The notes beneath the pieces are model-generated. The model did no database searches. It saw only the letters and a program-made list of their open reading frames with translations, and had not been told where the DNA came from. A program made the position numbers and the translations under genes. From Clostridiales bacterium (lineage in GTDB: Bacteria; Bacillota_A; Clostridia; Oscillospirales; Oscillospiraceae): a stretch of 16,166 nucleotides of DNA. How positions within the stretch are numbered: the first letter of the stretch is position 1; each line of letters starts with the position of its first letter. Shown here piece by piece: positions 13,355-16,166 of the stretch. Location: positions 1-16,166 of the forward strand of contig JALFGI010000213.1 of the NCBI GenBank assembly GCA_022777455.1, given 5' to 3'.

Positions 13355-13966
13355 TTAAAAATAGGATTTGATGGTGGAAATCAGGATATCACCCGCCACC
13401 ACCCGGTCCTCCGCGGCGAAGCCGTCGGCAAAATTGTCGGAATAGAGCACCTGGGTGTTGGGGGGAAACTCGTCGTCGCCCTCCCATACCAGAATCTGCA
13501 TCCGGTAATCTCCGATCAGGTCGAACAGGTAGCCCGCATCCCCGTGGGGGACGAGGGTAGCCCTCATTTTCTCACAGGCGGTCCGGAAGGCACCAATGCG
13601 GGTGCCGAAGGTGAAGGCGGCCCGGGTCAGCACCCGGCCGGTATAGGGCTTGATGTACATCTCTCCCCAGGGCATTTCCCGGAAGGTCTTCCAGGTGCCG
13701 TTCCAGGGAACCTGCTTGCTCTCCAAAAGATACCGGAGCAGAAAGGTCTGGGTGGGCAGGGGCGGGATGGCACCGCCGTCCAGGGCCCGGATGGTGTAAT
13801 CCGGATGGGCGATGGCAAAGGGGCGGCCCAGGAGGGTTACGGTGAATTCCTTCCCGTCCCAGCCGATGTCATTCAGACGGGTCAAGGCATCCTGGGGGTT
13901 CAGGGAACGGAACAGCTGCTCATAGTGGGCAAAGGGGACTTCCTCTTTGTGGTTTTCTACGTTCAT
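13355..13966 (-). CDS. DUF3786 domain protein
   Basis: The 203-residue soluble protein matches my memory of DUF3786 in several blocks: an N-terminal HYEQLFRSLNPQDALTRL (14-31), TQTFLLRYLLES (72-83), TWKTFREMPWGEMYI (91-105), DLIGDYRMQILVWEGDDEFPPNTQVLY (about 149-175; the WEGDDEFPP core is the hallmark) and a closing AAEDRVVAGDIL. The function of the family is unknown; I recall it near corrinoid or methyl-transfer genes in anaerobes. The present neighbour, a RACo-like ferredoxin, fits that. There is no signal peptide or membrane segment. It is last in a three-gene unit; its RBS (AGAGG) overlaps the end of the VOC gene, and a terminator follows. Confidence 0.8.
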   Translation of the reverse strand: MNVENHKEEVPFAHYEQLFRSLNPQDALTRLNDIGWDGKEFTVTLLGRPFAIAHPDYTIRALDGGAIPPLPTQTFLLRYLLESKQVPWNGTWKTFREMPWGEMYIKPYTGRVLTRAAFTFGTRIGAFRTACEKMRATLVPHGDAGYLFDLIGDYRMQILVWEGDDEFPPNTQVLYSDNFADGFAAEDRVVAGDILISTIKSYF

Positions 13967-13976
13967 TGGTTACCTC

Positions 13977-14357
13977 TTACTCGTGTAGTTCCAGGGGCAG
14001 GCCGTCGGGGTCTTTGAAGAAGGTGAAATGTCCCCCGTTGACCGCATCCTCCCGGATGGGTTCTGTTTCGATGCCCAGCTCATTCAGCCAACGGGCTGCC
14101 TCGGCCACGTCCTCCACCTGGAAGGCCAGATGCCGCAGCCCCATGGCCTCCGGCTGGGTGGGCCGCTGGGGGGCGTTGGGTTTCTCGAATACCTCCAGTG
14201 TGGTATCTCCCAGCCGGAGCATCCGCAGGTAGTCCTTTTGGGCAGGGCGGTAGACCTCACGCAGCAGCCGGAAGCCCAGCTTGTCGATGTAGAAGGCCTT
14301 GGTTTTGGCGTAGTCCGAACAGATGATGGCGATATGATGCTGTTTCTCCAGGAACAT
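13977..14357 (-). CDS. VOC-superfamily (glyoxalase I-like) protein, YaeR type
   Basis: This single-module vicinal-oxygen-chelate protein of 126 residues contains two beta-alpha-beta-beta-beta units. HHIAIICSDY (7-16), GLRHLAFQVED (73-83) and the ending DPDGLPLELHE (116-126) match the YaeR/SMU1112c-like branch. The expected metal ligands are all present: H8, E55, H76 and E123. So it should bind a divalent metal, but its substrate is not known; glutathione-dependent glyoxalase activity is not implied. The ATG at 14357 is used rather than an in-frame TTG at 14363, because GGGAGG (14365-14370) is 7 nt from the ATG. The gap to the upstream ferredoxin gene is 2 nt and to DUF3786 10 nt, so the three form an operon. 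Confidence 0.88.
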   Translation of the reverse strand: MFLEKQHHIAIICSDYAKTKAFYIDKLGFRLLREVYRPAQKDYLRMLRLGDTTLEVFEKPNAPQRPTQPEAMGLRHLAFQVEDVAEAARWLNELGIETEPIREDAVNGGHFTFFKDPDGLPLELHE

Positions 14358-14359
14358 GC

Positions 14360-16166
14360 TCAATCCTCCCGGCAGCAGTTGGGGAACAGGCTGGCATCGG
14401 TGTGGGGCAGGAAGCAGGCAGCCACGAAGGAATCCATGTAGCCCGGGTGGGTGCTCAGCTCCAGGTAGGTCATGTTGGCGGCAATTTCGGCCAGCTTGAC
14501 ATTTGCCTCGTCGCTCATCACCATGGCGTAAGCGCCGGCCAGGGAGGAGTTGCCGATGTAGTGGAACTTCTCCAGCTCCACGTCCGGGAACATGCCAATG
14601 TTCACGGCGTTCTTCATGTTGATGCCGGAGCCGATGCCGCCGGCCACATACACCTTGTCAATGGCCTCCACGCTCATGTCCACGCTGGAAAGCAGGGTGG
14701 AGATGGCGGAGAAGATGGCGCCCTTGGCCCGGATGAAATTGTCGATGTCCACCTCGTTGATGGACACCTCCCGGCCGGTTTCGGACTGGTGGGCGTCGGC
14801 GATGACGTAGCGGCCCATGCCATGGGAATCCCGCCGGACCCGGTCACCCTCCCGGATGAACAGACCCTTGGCGTTGATGATGCCGCAGCGGAAGAGCTCG
14901 GAGATGATGTCGATGATGCCGGAGCCGCAGATGCCCACCGGCCGCTGGCCCGGTTCGCCCACAATGGAAAGGGTGGGCTCCATGGTGTATTTGTCCAGGG
15001 TGCAGGCCTCAATGGCGCCGTCGGTGGCCCGCATACCGCAGGAGATGTCGCCGCCCTCAAAGGCGGGGCCGGCGGAGCAGGCGCAGCTCATCATGAAATC
15101 CCGGTTGCCGAACACGATTTCGCCGTTGGTGCCCAGGTCGATGAACAGGCTCATCTCGTCCTTGTCCCACAGTCCCGCGGCCAGGGTACCGGCGGTGATG
15201 TCGCCGCCCACATAGGAGCCGATGTTGGGTGCAATGAGCACGGGGGCCAGGGGGTTGGCGGGGAGCTTCACATCCCCGGCCAGCAATCCCTCCCAGGCAA
15301 AGAAGCTGGGGATATAGGGCTCCATCCGCACGGACTGGGCATCCACCCCCACAAACAGGTGGTTCATGGTGGTGTTGGCGCCCACACTGAGCCGCAGGAT
15401 GCTCCGGGCGGAGATACCGGCGGCTTTGCACAGGTTGGCAATGATGGGGGAAAGGGTCTCCTTGATGATGGCGTCCTGGAGCTTTTTCCGGCCCCCGGAC
15501 TTGCTCTGCTCAATGATCCGGTTGATGACATCCGCGCCGTAGCGGATCTGGCCGTTGCCGGAGGAACCCTTGGCCAGGATCTTTCCGGATTCCAGGTCAG
15601 TGAGCACCATGGTGACGGTGGTGGTGCCGATGTCAATGGCACAGCCCACAATGGCGGTGTCCTCCGGGGAGGTGATCTCCATGCAGGTAAAGCACCCCTG
15701 GGTCAGTTCGCCCTTGACGCACACATTCCAGTTGTATTCCCGCAGGGTATGGGCCAGCTTCACCATGACGGCAAAGGGAATTTTTACGGTTTCAACGCCC
15801 AGCGCTTCCTGAATGGCCCAGGTGAGCCGCTCGTTGTCCGGCATGGTGTCGTCCAGGGTGGGCTCCGCCAAAGTGAGCACCAGGCTGCGGTAGTTATTTT
15901 TAAAATGGATGCCGCTTTCCTTCAGCTGGGCCTGACAGTTCTCGAAGATCTCAATCTCCTTGGGGCTGCTGAGGTCGGCGGTTTTCATCCGGGACTGGTA
16001 GGCGCTGGCAATGTCCGGCACCAGGACGGTGACATCCGACAGCACCTTGGAGCAGCAGGACAGCCGCCACCCAGCCTCATATTCCTCGTCGGATAAATGG
16101 CGGCTCTTGGGGGATTCCAGCTGACCCTCGATCAGCTGGACCTTGCATTTGCCGCAGGAGCCGTTG
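14360..16166 (-). CDS. RACo-like 2Fe-2S ferredoxin / DUF4445 ASKHA protein (5' end outside window)
   Basis: 601 residues are visible and the start is beyond the right edge; a GTG at 16045 is internal. The visible N-terminus is the tail of a plant-type 2Fe-2S domain: NGSCGKCKVQ (1-10), then GWRLSCCSKV holding the last cluster Cys. A middle region leads to the ASKHA (actin-like ATPase) DUF4445 domain, with phosphate-1 motif CAIDIGTTTVTM (about 175-186), ANTTMNHLF, APNIGSYVGGDI, the second phosphate motif FIDLGTNGEIVFG and GICGSGIIDII. This is the architecture of RACo, the ATP-dependent reductive activator of corrinoid proteins, where the cluster passes an electron to return cob(II)alamin to Co(I). 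The methyltransferase and corrinoid partners would be expected upstream, outside the window. Which corrinoid protein it serves cannot be read here. Confidence 0.9.
   Translation of the reverse strand, partial: NGSCGKCKVQLIEGQLESPKSRHLSDEEYEAGWRLSCCSKVLSDVTVLVPDIASAYQSRMKTADLSSPKEIEIFENCQAQLKESGIHFKNNYRSLVLTLAEPTLDDTMPDNERLTWAIQEALGVETVKIPFAVMVKLAHTLREYNWNVCVKGELTQGCFTCMEITSPEDTAIVGCAIDIGTTTVTMVLTDLESGKILAKGSSGNGQIRYGADVINRIIEQSKSGGRKKLQDAIIKETLSPIIANLCKAAGISARSILRLSVGANTTMNHLFVGVDAQSVRMEPYIPSFFAWEGLLAGDVKLPANPLAPVLIAPNIGSYVGGDITAGTLAAGLWDKDEMSLFIDLGTNGEIVFGNRDFMMSCACSAGPAFEGGDISCGMRATDGAIEACTLDKYTMEPTLSIVGEPGQRPVGICGSGIIDIISELFRCGIINAKGLFIREGDRVRRDSHGMGRYVIADAHQSETGREVSINEVDIDNFIRAKGAIFSAISTLLSSVDMSVEAIDKVYVAGGIGSGINMKNAVNIGMFPDVELEKFHYIGNSSLAGAYAMVMSDEANVKLAEIAANMTYLELSTHPGYMDSFVAACFLPHTDASLFPNCCRED

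Noticed and set aside
14402..16096. Long + strand open frame opposite the RACo-like gene
   Set aside because: Composition is Gly/Val/His-rich shadow; the minus strand carries unmistakable ferredoxin and ASKHA motifs.

Overview
The window is GC-rich, gene-dense bacterial chromosome. It has no rRNA, tRNA, phage or transposase genes. The protein set suggests an anaerobic gut-type member of the Firmicutes/Bacillota, probably order Oscillospirales. The supporting evidence is a clostridial ECF sigma/anti-sigma pair, a lone pta, a DUF4445 (RACo-type) ferredoxin with DUF3786, a MinD-mgsA pair, and repeats of the 'TTGGCTCCCCC...CTGAGAGGG' kind that I recall from Oscillospiraceae genomes. The taxonomic call is inference.

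Layout, left to right. (1) 1-2221: a repeat copy, then a translationally coupled OmpR-type response regulator and histidine kinase (+). (2) 2218-2643, no protein gene: a near-consensus promoter overlaps the kinase stop codon and drives a predicted ~62-nt RNA ending in a hairpin and seven T; repeat copy 2 and the cca terminator (-) follow. (3) 2644-4677 (-): a multi-spanning membrane protein of unknown function, then CCA-adding enzyme. (4) Repeat copy 3. (5) 4956-7393 (-): an AMP-forming acyl-CoA ligase overlapping a DUF1624 membrane acyltransferase by 4 bp. (6) 7394-7811, no gene: repeat copy 4, an AT-richer stretch and the pta terminator. (7) pta (-) and a MinD-like ATPase (+), divergently transcribed from two recognisable promoters. 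(8) Methylglyoxal synthase-family gene, an unusual set of overlapping inverted repeats, then hisS (+). (9) 11722-12051, no gene: a GC-rich hairpin, repeat copy 5 and a short leader. (10) An ECF sigma factor and its membrane anti-sigma partner (+), ending in a strong terminator. (11) 13355 to the right edge (-): a RACo-like ferredoxin/ASKHA protein cut by the window edge, a VOC (glyoxalase-fold) protein and DUF3786, forming a compact operon with its own terminator.

Most genes are ordinary housekeeping or regulatory genes: tRNA maturation, His-tRNA charging, acetyl-CoA to acetyl-phosphate, signalling. The parts most worth a second look are outside or at the edge of standard annotation. They are the predicted orphan small RNA, a family of five ~210-bp structured elements with terminal inverted repeats, the A-B-A'-B' inverted repeats upstream of hisS, an MgsA-family protein lacking the catalytic aspartate, and a MinD protein lacking its membrane-targeting tail.
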